Shown here piece after piece: positions 30,061 to 37,074 of a stretch of DNA of 47,335 nucleotides. Positions within the stretch are counted from its first letter, which is position 1, and every line of letters begins with the position of its first letter. The position numbers and the translations under genes are program-made. Below the pieces are notes generated by a model. The model was not told the origin of the DNA. It saw only the letters and a list, made by a program, of their open reading frames with translations, and made no database searches. Origin of the DNA: a virus; IMG/VR virus record IMGVR_UViG_3300026118_000009, positions 1-47,335 of that record; one strand, 5' to 3'.

Positions 30061-30974
30061 CGCGCCATCCTCCTGCCGCTGGGGCTGTCCGAGTATGTCA
30101 TCGCCCGGGCGAGGGCGGCGCCAAGCGGCGCGAGTACGTCGGCGTGGTCGCCGTACTCGGCGGCGTCGGGCTCTCGCTCCCAGATGCCGCGCACGGTGCC
30201 GCGGCAGCGCTCGCCGCCCTGGCAGAACAGGTACCCGCCGCCGCCGTAGGCCAGGGCGGCAGCGTCGGGCGAGGGCAGCTCGGTGTGATCGATCTTGGCG
30301 CACGGTCCGCACGTGCGCTCGTCGAGCGTCTCGTCGGCGATGAGCCGCACCGACCAGCGCGGCGGCTTCGGCCCGGCGTACACCTGCAGGCGGCCGAGGT
30401 TCTGCGCGCGGGTCAGCGCCCCGCCGATGACGTCGCGCAACGGCCGGTCGCTCAGCCCGCCGAGGTAAGCGCGCACCCCCTCGGTCACCGCGGCCGCCGT
30501 CGCTCCGGGCCGGAACTGTCGCAGGGCTTCGCGGGCGACGCCGAGCGACAAGCCGGCGGCGAGCAGGTCGGCCGCGGCCCGGGCCCACGTCGCCAGCGTC
30601 ACGGCCGCGAGGGGCGGCGGCGCGCCAAGCTCCAGCCCGGCCGTGCGCGCCTCGGCGACCACGGCAGCGGCGCCGGCCGACGCCACGGTGCGCATGGCGT
30701 CCTCGATCAGGCGCTCGCTCTCGGCGAACACCGGCACCCCGAGCGCGGTGAGGTCGCCCGGCGCCTGCGCGTGCACCGCCGCTTCGACCTGCCGCTCGAT
30801 GCTGGCCTGCTGCAGCGGGCTCACCTCCGCCTGCCAGCGGGCGATCGTGTCGTCGAGGGTGCGCGACCAGAGCGCGCCGAGCGTGGTCACCCCGCGATCC
30901 GGGCCGGCGGTCGCGGCCGCCGCGGGGACCACCCGGCCTAGCGACCAAACCAGCTCATCGGGCAGCGCTGTCAT
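30057..30974 (-). CDS. MuF-like minor capsid protein
   Basis: The 305-aa protein is helical in its first 200 residues. Its C-terminal block has RLIADETLDERTCGPC and later CQGGERCRGTVRGIW, the signature of the phage Mu gpF head-morphogenesis domain as found in actinophages. It lies between portal and protease, the expected position. It overlaps the portal gene by 20 bp. MuF proteins are minor head components, sometimes ejected with DNA. Confidence 0.8.
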   Translation of the reverse strand: MTALPDELVWSLGRVVPAAAATAGPDRGVTTLGALWSRTLDDTIARWQAEVSPLQQASIERQVEAAVHAQAPGDLTALGVPVFAESERLIEDAMRTVASAGAAAVVAEARTAGLELGAPPPLAAVTLATWARAAADLLAAGLSLGVAREALRQFRPGATAAAVTEGVRAYLGGLSDRPLRDVIGGALTRAQNLGRLQVYAGPKPPRWSVRLIADETLDERTCGPCAKIDHTELPSPDAAALAYGGGGYLFCQGGERCRGTVRGIWEREPDAAEYGDHADVLAPLGAALARAMTYSDSPSGRRMAR

Positions 30975-32250
30975 CGCCGCCCCCGCGGTCGGGGCCGGCG
31001 GGGGCGGGTTGGGGACGCGGGGCCGGCGCGCGGCGCATCGGGGGGAGGCCGGCCTGCTGCGCGGCGTCGTCGGGGTCGACGCCCGCGGCGATGAGGATCG
31101 AGTACGCCTGCGCCTTGCTCGTGCGCTCGGCGTTGTCGGCCTCGCGGTCCTCGGGGACGGGCGAGGTATAGGCGTACTCGTAGCCCTTGCCCATCGCGCC
31201 GAAGAGCTTGAGGTAGGGGCCGTTGAGCGCGTCCTTGATCCGCTCGCCGCGGGGCACGACGAGCCGCTTGGCCCAGCCGTACTCGCCCGCCTCGGCGTTG
31301 GCGCGGTTGACGTTCTCGCTCAGGCCCAGGACCTGGGAGTGCACGGCGAACGCCTCGCGGATCTCCTCGCGGGTCGCTCGGCGCAGCTCGGAGAACTCCA
31401 TGTCCTTTTGGGTATACTTTGTGTCGATCCACTTGGCGCCGTGCTCCAGCGTGGCCACCGTGTGCGCGTTGCGAACACCGCGGTGCGACTCGGCCCAACG
31501 AGCCTGGAACTCGTCCCATTCGGGATCGCTCAGGTGCACCGGCATCTCGATCACGCCGCCCGGAATGGCCGAGTTCTCGAAGAACCGCCGGTTCCACTCG
31601 CTGGCGTACTTCGCCCCGTAGAGCTGCGAGATCAGCGTCTGCACGGCGCCGGCCCCGCGGTACGGGTCCCACGGCGCAGGGGTGCGCAGCATGACGACCT
31701 CGTCGAGACGCAGCGGGATCAGCTGGCCGTCCGGGGCGCGGTAGACATAGCCGGATATGAATTTCTTGGGGTCGCGCACCGGCGCCATGCGGTCGGGCCG
31801 CACCGGCCACAGCTCGATCGGGCGGTTGCCGAGGTAGGCCACCACCCACCACGCCTCGCCCACCAGGTCGAGATGCTGCTGGAACGTCTCGACGTAGAGC
31901 ATCGAGGTGAAGAAGTCGTTGGGCTTGCTCCACACCGCGAGCGAGGGATGCTCGGCCACGTAGCGCACGCCGGGCTCTTCGCAGACCTCGCACACGACGG
32001 TCTGCGCCTTGCCCGTCTGGTGCATGTGCCAGTCGAGGGCGGCCACCGAGGTCGACAGCTGGTTGATGATCGCGAACAGGGTTCCGTTCGCCCCCGTGGC
32101 CTCCAGCGCCGCGGTCTGGTCGCCGGTCGCAGACGACACCGCGGTCCCGCCGTACCCGCCGCGGCCGACGTACGGCACCGCGGCGTCGTTGCGTGGGCGG
32201 GCCAGCACGCGGCTGGCGGCGCTCAGCAGCTCACCGACTGGACTACGCAC
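30955..32250 (-). CDS. Portal protein
   Basis: The 431-aa protein has portal hallmarks: VAALDWHMHQTG near the N-terminus, VGEAWWVVAYLGNRPIELW, the PIRP-like segment VRPDRMAPV, SAIPGGVIEMP and SQVLGLSENVNRANAEAGE. It forms the dodecameric ring through which DNA enters. GTG 32250 is chosen because the frame upstream is Arg/Gly-rich and unnatural and the start overlaps the previous stop by 8 bp. The C-terminal tail is Pro-rich. Confidence 0.9.
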   Translation of the reverse strand: MRSPVGELLSAASRVLARPRNDAAVPYVGRGGYGGTAVSSATGDQTAALEATGANGTLFAIINQLSTSVAALDWHMHQTGKAQTVVCEVCEEPGVRYVAEHPSLAVWSKPNDFFTSMLYVETFQQHLDLVGEAWWVVAYLGNRPIELWPVRPDRMAPVRDPKKFISGYVYRAPDGQLIPLRLDEVVMLRTPAPWDPYRGAGAVQTLISQLYGAKYASEWNRRFFENSAIPGGVIEMPVHLSDPEWDEFQARWAESHRGVRNAHTVATLEHGAKWIDTKYTQKDMEFSELRRATREEIREAFAVHSQVLGLSENVNRANAEAGEYGWAKRLVVPRGERIKDALNGPYLKLFGAMGKGYEYAYTSPVPEDREADNAERTSKAQAYSILIAAGVDPDDAAQQAGLPPMRRAPAPRPQPAPAGPDRGGGDDSAAR

Positions 32251-32464
32251 GACGCGCCGTCCGACGCCGACGCCACCGGGCGAGGATGCCCTCGCGGCGC
32301 CAGCGAACGATGCTCGGCGCCCACCCGGCCGCGGGGTCGGGTCGATAGGCGACCCACGACCAACCACACTCGTCGCACTCGATGACCGTGCCGGACACCC
32401 CGTGCCCTATGCCGGGCATGCAACGGTGTGGCTGCGGCGGTGTGTACACGATGTCAGCACTCAC
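32243..32464 (-). CDS. Small zinc-finger-like protein
   Basis: The 73-aa protein starts at GTG 32464 (GTGA overlap). It has CDECGWSWVAY in the centre and a very Arg-rich C-terminus (RWRREGILARWRRRR), as in small nucleic-acid-associated proteins. A further His-Cys pair (HRC) lies near residue 12, so a four-ligand metal site is possible. Function unknown. Located between a membrane protein and portal. Confidence 0.6.
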   Translation of the reverse strand: MSADIVYTPPQPHRCMPGIGHGVSGTVIECDECGWSWVAYRPDPAAGWAPSIVRWRREGILARWRRRRTARRA

Positions 32465-32700
32465 CGCCGCTTCACGATCCACTCCAGCAGCAGCAGCGAC
32501 GCGCCGGCCACGACGAGCCCGGCGGACATGTCCCAGCGCCACGCCGCCCAGACGAACGCGCCGAGGGCGGCCAGGACCATCACGAAGCGGATCGCCACGG
32601 CGAGGAACGCGCGCACCTCCCGGCCCCTGCGGCGCAACCAGCGCGCCAGGATGCCGAGCACGCTCTCACGCCCCGAGATCGACCACGCCACGCTCACCAT
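32461..32700 (-). CDS. Small two-TM membrane protein
   Basis: The 79-aa protein has a basic N-terminal helix (RWLRRRGREVRAFL) followed by two hydrophobic segments (about residues 34-53 and 57-74) and ends VKRR. Small membrane proteins at this place are frequent in actinophages. The role is unknown. ATG 32700; stop coupled to the next gene. Confidence 0.6.
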   Translation of the reverse strand: MVSVAWSISGRESVLGILARWLRRRGREVRAFLAVAIRFVMVLAALGAFVWAAWRWDMSAGLVVAGASLLLLEWIVKRR

Positions 32701-32742
32701 GCGGCACAGCGTAGCCGATCACTGGCGTCTGACGTTAGTGGC

Positions 32743-33519
32743 TCAATCCACGAAGCAGCCGCAACCGCCCCAGTCATCGCGATCGACGGGAGACTCGTCG
32801 GCGCCCTGAATCCGGCGCCGGAGCACGCTCAACGGAAGCGGCTTCGTCACGCCACCCCGACGGTCACGCAAAATCGTTGCATCAGTCCCAAGATCGGCGC
32901 GTAGCTGGGATTCCGCTTGCTCGTTGTCGAGGAATCTGTCGGGAAAGACCTCAAGCAAGTGCGCCCACTGCGCCTGTCCACCCTTGACGCAGGCCCCGCC
33001 GCAATTGTTATGCAAAAAACCAAGATCATATAAACGGGGAGTGCGAATTCCCCGAGCGTTCGCACTGGCGATCCATGCATCCTTATCCCAATAAGGCGGA
33101 TCGGTCAGCGGAAATTCGACGCCCCATGGTTTGTATCCAGCTTCGATTTTCGGGATACGATGCGTCTCTGTCCAGTCGATCCCCAAGTAAACGACATCAG
33201 CCGTGGGGTCGCTATTCGCCTCTAGCCACCTTCGAGCTGGAACCTGCTTGAGCAGTTCTGAGCAGTGAGCCGTACGCGTGTTGCCGATCCACTTTCGATC
33301 ACGGAAAACCTCCCAGGGCTTCCGTCCATCCGCAACCCTCGTGACCGGCACCCTGATGTCGTCGCTGGCCTCGGCGAGAAATAGATACAAGTCGTCGTCC
33401 TCGACGAGAGTGTCAGCGAACAGCAGTACCATGCCATCAGTACCGTGTCGATCGGCCAGCAAGCGCGCAACCGCCCATGATGTCACGCCGCCGGAGAACA
33501 TTACAATGCGTTGGCCCAT
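32743..33519 (-). CDS. PP-loop ATPase, PAPS-reductase family protein
   Basis: The 258-aa protein begins with the PP-loop SGGVTS (residues 9-14), which binds and adenylates substrates in PAPS reductases, thiolation enzymes and DndC-like proteins. Other family features are ADTLVEDDD and CGGACVKGGQ. It ends with a CGC motif that may bind a metal or Fe-S cluster. Possible roles are sulfur or base modification of nucleic acids. The substrate cannot be told from sequence. It has its own leaderless operator-promoter and less GC-biased codons than the flanking head genes, so it looks like an inserted moron. Confidence 0.75.
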   Translation of the reverse strand: MGQRIVMFSGGVTSWAVARLLADRHGTDGMVLLFADTLVEDDDLYLFLAEASDDIRVPVTRVADGRKPWEVFRDRKWIGNTRTAHCSELLKQVPARRWLEANSDPTADVVYLGIDWTETHRIPKIEAGYKPWGVEFPLTDPPYWDKDAWIASANARGIRTPRLYDLGFLHNNCGGACVKGGQAQWAHLLEVFPDRFLDNEQAESQLRADLGTDATILRDRRGGVTKPLPLSVLRRRIQGADESPVDRDDWGGCGCFVD

Positions 33520-33525
33520 GCAACT

Positions 33526-33553
33526 AGTCTACCATGCGTAGCGTACTTGTCAA
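33526..33553 (-). promoter_or_regulatory. Class A (leaderless) operator-promoter for the PP-loop gene
   Basis: Leftward: TTGACA (33553-33548), 16-bp spacer with GCTACGCATGG, TAGACT (33531-33526), 6 nt to ATG 33519. Confidence 0.85.
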
Positions 33554-33713
33554 CGCCCCCGGACGCTGACAGGAAGGCGCCACGCTCGTTGTCTCCGCGG
33601 TGATCGTGGCCTGTCCCGCGTGCCTTTTGTTGGAGTGGCACTCTCGGCCTGAGTGTGTCAGCAGTCGGCCTCTGCCTGCCGGTTTTCGAGTGGCACTCTC
33701 GCTTGCAGCTCTT
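33554..33713 (-). ncRNA. Candidate untranslated RNA with repeated hairpin element
   Basis: No credible reading frame occupies this stretch, yet it is downstream of a class B promoter (33714-33743). It contains two identical 14-bp copies of GAGTGGCACTCTCG on the + strand (33633-33646 and 33688-33701), each near-palindromic and able to form a small hairpin in the leftward RNA. A short regulatory RNA or a protein-binding leader are possible. Confidence 0.4.
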
Positions 33714-33743
33714 ACTGTACACGACGCATGGTGTACGTGTCAA
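33714..33743 (-). promoter_or_regulatory. Class B operator-promoter without an obvious gene
   Basis: Leftward: TTGACA (33743-33738), 18-bp spacer with ACACCATGCGTCGTG, TACAGT (33719-33714). The stop of the 33740 gene is the TGA within TTGACA. No start codon with RBS follows before the next promoter. Confidence 0.7.
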
Positions 33744-33904
33744 CGCCTGCGCGCCGCCTCGCGCAACTCAGCATATGCCGACATCACCTGATCAACGTTG
33801 CTCGGCTTCTCGAACTCTCGCGCCAGCGTAAACAGCGCACTGAGTGCCGTGCGCAAAGTCGACAAGCGAACGGTGATCGTCACCAGTGGATCATTGTCGC
33901 TCAT
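33740..33904 (-). CDS. Small hypothetical protein
   Basis: This 54-aa protein starts at ATG 33904, overlapping the stop of the 33901 gene (ATGA). It begins DNDPLVTITVRLSTLRTAL and is otherwise a helical hairpin (ALFTLAREFEKPSN, AYAELREAARRR). The beta-then-two-helix pattern is loosely like a ribbon-helix-helix protein, but key spacing is uncertain. It is the second gene of a two-gene unit from the 34086 promoter and has lower GC at third positions than the neighbours. Confidence 0.6.
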   Translation of the reverse strand: MSDNDPLVTITVRLSTLRTALSALFTLAREFEKPSNVDQVMSAYAELREAARRR

Positions 33905-34080
33905 GCGAACATGATCACGTCGGCGTTGACACCAATGATCAGAGGGGCGCGCCCGACCTGGAACGGTCGGGGTCGGGCGGCGATCGCGGCCACGATCTCA
34001 GCGTCGACCATGGCCTGAGTGATCTTGAATCCGTCAGCGCAGACCTTGACCACGAGCAACTCCCGCGCCGTGGCCTCCAT
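33901..34080 (-). CDS. Small hypothetical protein
   Basis: This 59-aa protein starts at ATG 34080, 28 nt from the -35 box of the operator-promoter upstream, so it is probably leaderless. It shows helices and strands (ARELLVVKVCADGFKI, PLIIGVNADVIMF). No family is recognised. Its stop overlaps the start of the 33904 gene. With it and the PP-loop gene it forms an insertion between terminase and portal. Confidence 0.6.
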   Translation of the reverse strand: MEATARELLVVKVCADGFKITQAMVDAEIVAAIAARPRPFQVGRAPLIIGVNADVIMFA

Positions 34081-34085
34081 GTTGG

Positions 34086-34113
34086 CCAGCGCATGGCATG
34101 GTGTACTTGTCAA
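34086..34113 (-). promoter_or_regulatory. Class A operator-promoter with degenerate -10
   Basis: Leftward: TTGACA (34113-34108), spacer with ACACCATGCCATG, then CGCTGG where TAGACT is expected. The operator is intact in its left half. The TGA stop of the terminase gene lies within TTGACA. Activity as a promoter is uncertain; repressor binding may persist. Confidence 0.5.
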
Positions 34114-35468
34114 CGCCGGAGCGGACGAATGCTGGGGCGACCGCTGAGATCGCGCTCGGCGATCATGTATCGCATGGCGTCCATGCCGTGATCATTCTCT
34201 TTGTCCGGTTCCTCCTTGGCGGGCCGGCCGTTGACGTCGGGCGCCCAGACGTAGCCGGTGACCTCCTCGCGCGTGCACGCCGGCTTGCCGGCCTCGGCGA
34301 GCGCCTTGTCGCGCTCGACGAGCGCATCGCGCACGATGAACAGGCGAGCCGGCAGGGCCTTGAGTCCCCTCGTCTCGTCGGCTTCCCTCCCCAGCCGGGA
34401 CTGCACCGCCTCGATGCCGGGCGTGACCTGCTTCTGCGCGGCCACCGTGCGCATGCTGAGGTGACGCTCCAGCGTGGCGCGGTCTTCGGCGTCGTGGTCG
34501 CAGATGATCGCCCGCGGGCGTGGCTCACGCCACTGGCCGCCCGGCGCAACGATCTTGAGGATCTTCCGGGCGTGGTCCTCGACCAGGCGGCCGGTCATGT
34601 AGATCTCGCGGTACAGCCAGAGGCGGCCGTCGCCGTCCTCCGCCCAGCACTGCAGCACGAAGGGGTTGCGGTAGCCGAAGTCGACCGACCACCAGCGCAC
34701 CCACGACTCGGCGCCGGCGGGCAGCGCGTCGACCAGGTGGACCGCCGGGTCCCACGCCTCGTAGATCACGCCCTCGGCGGCCACCCACCGGCCGTACCGC
34801 AGGCGCTGCAGGCGCACGCCGGTCAGCGCGTCGAGACGGGCGATGTACGCCGCGCCGGCCTCGGTCAGTAGGCCTTCTGGTCCGAAATACGCGGGATTGT
34901 GCTCGTGCTTGCTGTGCAGCAGCTCCAGCCCGCCGGACAGGTGGCGCTGGTAGAGGTAGTGGTGCTCGGCGTCGGGGTTGCACATGCCGATGAGCTGGGA
35001 ATACGGCATGTTGCCGCCGCGGCCCCGGGAGAGGAGGGCCTCCCAGTCACCGACGAGCGTCTCCGTGGCCTCATCGACGACGATGAGATCGTAGGCCGAT
35101 GACATGATCTTGCTCGGCTTGTCCAGCCCACCGACAACGATCTTGGACCCGTTGCGCAGGTAGCGGTACTGCGCCGGCTCCTCGCGCGAACCTCCATAGA
35201 AGTCGATCTCGCCGATGGCCAACGACGGCGCGGCCACGTGCTTGCGCCAGATCTCCAACGTCGAGGCGCCGAGCGAGGCGAGCGTCTTGCGCACGAGCAG
35301 ATGCGTCGACCCCGGGTACTTCATGGCCGCCAGGTGCAGCTTGGTCAACCCGCCGACCGTCTTGCCGGTACCGGCGGGGCCGGCCAGCAGCACCTCGGGT
35401 CGACGACACGAGAGCAGCTGTCGCGACGCACCGCGCAGCTCGATCGCACGGGTCGCGACGACGGTCAC
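34110..35468 (-). CDS. terL: Terminase large subunit
   Basis: The 452-aa protein has Walker A GPAGTGKT (residues 30-37, with an unusual GPAG start), Walker B LIVVDE (Asp132-Glu133), a coupling-like segment after it, and a C-terminal RNase-H-like nuclease with SVDFGY, CDHDAED and NDHGMDAMRY supplying acidic residues. It pumps and cuts phage DNA during packaging. It is preceded by the small-subunit-like gene. Its stop is embedded in the -35 box of the next promoter. Confidence 0.92.
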   Translation of the reverse strand: MTVVATRAIELRGASRQLLSCRRPEVLLAGPAGTGKTVGGLTKLHLAAMKYPGSTHLLVRKTLASLGASTLEIWRKHVAAPSLAIGEIDFYGGSREEPAQYRYLRNGSKIVVGGLDKPSKIMSSAYDLIVVDEATETLVGDWEALLSRGRGGNMPYSQLIGMCNPDAEHHYLYQRHLSGGLELLHSKHEHNPAYFGPEGLLTEAGAAYIARLDALTGVRLQRLRYGRWVAAEGVIYEAWDPAVHLVDALPAGAESWVRWWSVDFGYRNPFVLQCWAEDGDGRLWLYREIYMTGRLVEDHARKILKIVAPGGQWREPRPRAIICDHDAEDRATLERHLSMRTVAAQKQVTPGIEAVQSRLGREADETRGLKALPARLFIVRDALVERDKALAEAGKPACTREEVTGYVWAPDVNGRPAKEEPDKENDHGMDAMRYMIAERDLSGRPSIRPLRR

Positions 35469-35485
35469 GGCGAAGGGTGCGCCTG

Positions 35486-35857
35486 TCAGCCCTGCGGCGG
35501 GGGCTGCTGCCGCGGGTCGAGGCGCACACCGTTGAGCAGGGCGGATCGGTTCGCCTGCTGCTCGGCGTCGGTCAGCAGCTCGGCGAACTTGGTCTGCACG
35601 GCGTGCTCGTACACCAGGCGGTTAGGTTGATCCATGTCGCCGAACATCAGATCGACGAGGATCTGCAGACGCACGCTCAGAATGTCGATCTTCTGTACGG
35701 CCAGCCCGCGCCGCGCCATCCGCTGCAGCGTGGCGTCGTTGCGCGTCTGCAGCGCTTCGACCTGCAGACGCATCTCGGTCGGGGCCAGAGCCTCGGCGAC
35801 CTGCTCACCGAGCTTGCCCAGTGCCTCGTTCCACTCCGATTCGGTGCCCTGGTTCAC
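35486..35857 (-). CDS. Helical protein between the terminase genes
   Basis: The 123-aa protein is almost entirely helical, with a long amphipathic first half (WNEALGKLGEQVAEAL, MRLQVEALQTRND) and a polar Gln/Pro tail. It sits between the small-subunit candidate and TerL, coupled by overlap to the former. It may be an accessory packaging factor. No family is recognised. Confidence 0.6.
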   Translation of the reverse strand: MNQGTESEWNEALGKLGEQVAEALAPTEMRLQVEALQTRNDATLQRMARRGLAVQKIDILSVRLQILVDLMFGDMDQPNRLVYEHAVQTKFAELLTDAEQQANRSALLNGVRLDPRQQPPPQG

Positions 35858-36399
35858 AGCTTGTCCAACTCCTCGGGGGTGACATTGATCACGTAGCTGA
35901 TTGTGGTGTCGGTCTGCTGCTCGACCTTGGCCGGCGCGGCGAGGCCCGGAATCAACTTGAGCTGCGTTTCGACCAGCTGACGCACCCTGTCGACACCCTC
36001 GTAGATCGGCTTGTCGTCGAGCATCCGCGGGCAGCCGCAGATGGGCCGCGCTCGCTCGCCGATGTTCTCCAGATTGCAGTCCTGCGTGTGCTCAACGACA
36101 ACCGCGCCCTTGTCGACGAGGTAGTGCTTGCGCGCCATGACGCGTCGTACCTCTGCCTCAAGACCGTCGAGCTTGGCGAGCATCGCCGCCCGGATCTCCT
36201 CGACCGTTTCGACCGGCTGCTCCGCCCAGAACTGCCGGACACCGGTAAACGCATTGCCGACGTTGCCGCGGTAGTACTCCTCTGCCACCTTCTTCCAAGT
36301 GGCACCCCGCGAACGGAGCAGCGCTGCAAGTCGGCGGCGCTCGGCGGCATCGACGCTCTTCAGTAGCCGACCATCGGCGCCGCGGACGTTGTGTGCCAT
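35854..36399 (-). CDS. terS: Probable terminase small subunit
   Basis: The 181-aa protein starts with a helix-turn-helix-like block (LAALLRSRGATWKKVAEEY, then NVGNAFTGVRQFW). It continues with a long helix AMLAKLDGLEAEVRRVMARK and a segment around VDRVRQLVETQLKLIPGLAAPAK, all resembling actinophage small terminases. It is two genes upstream of TerL. It would recognise the packaging start. ATG 36399 is chosen; the longer frame from 36507 overlaps the HTH gene. Confidence 0.65.
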   Translation of the reverse strand: MAHNVRGADGRLLKSVDAAERRRLAALLRSRGATWKKVAEEYYRGNVGNAFTGVRQFWAEQPVETVEEIRAAMLAKLDGLEAEVRRVMARKHYLVDKGAVVVEHTQDCNLENIGERARPICGCPRMLDDKPIYEGVDRVRQLVETQLKLIPGLAAPAKVEQQTDTTISYVINVTPEELDKL

Positions 36400-36413
36400 C
36401 TTCAGCGCTTCCG

Positions 36414-36626
36414 TTATTTGATCGTACGGGTGCCGCGCGAGCGGATCGAAGTGAAGCCCTTGCCCTCGGCGATCAGCAGCCTGGCGTGCGTAAACCCGTA
36501 CGACCAACCCCGCGTCTCGGCGATCACACGGATCGAATGTCCTCGATCGTAGGCACGCGCCAGCGCCTTCAGGTCGGCGTCACTGTCGCACACCGGGCGC
36601 GCTCGTCTCTCCGTCACGGCGATCAC
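36414..36626 (-). CDS. Small helix-turn-helix protein
   Basis: The 70-aa basic protein has a HTH pattern LARAYDRGHSIRVIAETRGWSYGFTHARLL in part, that is, helix, a turn at GHSIRVIAE and a recognition-like helix SYGFTHARLL. Similar short regulators occur in streptomycetes. It could regulate late genes or act in packaging. GTG 36626 overlaps the previous stop (GTGA). Confidence 0.65.
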   Translation of the reverse strand: MIAVTERRARPVCDSDADLKALARAYDRGHSIRVIAETRGWSYGFTHARLLIAEGKGFTSIRSRGTRTIK

Positions 36627-36817
36627 TCTACACGATCACTGGCCGGCGGCGAGACCTCGGCGGCGAGCGCGACACACTCGGCACGGTGCGCGGCCAGCTG
36701 CGCGTCGAGTTCAGCAACCCTGAGCTGCAACCCGTTGACCTTGGCGGCCAGGTAATCGACCTCGCTGCCCAGCCGGTTGACCTTCCAGAACAGCTCGGTG
36801 ATCTTGTCGGAGTCCAC
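36623..36817 (-). CDS. Small coiled-coil protein
   Basis: The 64-aa protein carries a continuous heptad pattern (ITELFWKVNRLGSEVDYL, KVNGLQLRVAELDAQL) typical of a coiled coil, with a disordered tail. GTG 36817 shares one base with the TAG of the upstream gene. A structural or adaptor role is possible; no family is recognised. Confidence 0.6.
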   Translation of the reverse strand: MDSDKITELFWKVNRLGSEVDYLAAKVNGLQLRVAELDAQLAAHRAECVALAAEVSPPASDRVE

Positions 36818-37074
36818 TACGATCCGGCCTCCAGCGCCGCGCGATACTGCACGATCGCCTTGGCCGCGAGCCGGACCGCCTCTCGGTCGAACCCCGCGAT
36901 GATCCACCGGCCACCGAGCGGCCCGGCGCCCTCCAGCAACACCCACCAGCATTCACTGGCCGCAGACCAGCCGGGCAGGAACCCGGGCGGCGCCGGTTCG
37001 CCGATCCACTGGTGACACTTGCCGAGGTACTGGCCGGTCTCCTTGAACCTGATCTCCACGTCCACTCCCGTCAT
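36817..37074 (-). CDS. Small hypothetical protein
   Basis: The 85-aa protein begins VDVEIRFKETGQYLGKC and contains a Trp/Pro-rich centre (PPGFLPGWSAASECWWVLLE), then a helix (REAVRLAAKAIVQYRA). No family is recognised. It is coupled by ATGA to the helicase stop and sits between helicase and terminase genes. Confidence 0.55.
   Translation of the reverse strand: MTGVDVEIRFKETGQYLGKCHQWIGEPAPPGFLPGWSAASECWWVLLEGAGPLGGRWIIAGFDREAVRLAAKAIVQYRAALEAGS

Noticed and set aside
36414-36626. The HTH protein as the main phage repressor
   Set aside because: It is inside the packaging operon without an operator promoter of its own. The divergently placed RHH gene at 42563 is a better candidate, though this is not proven.
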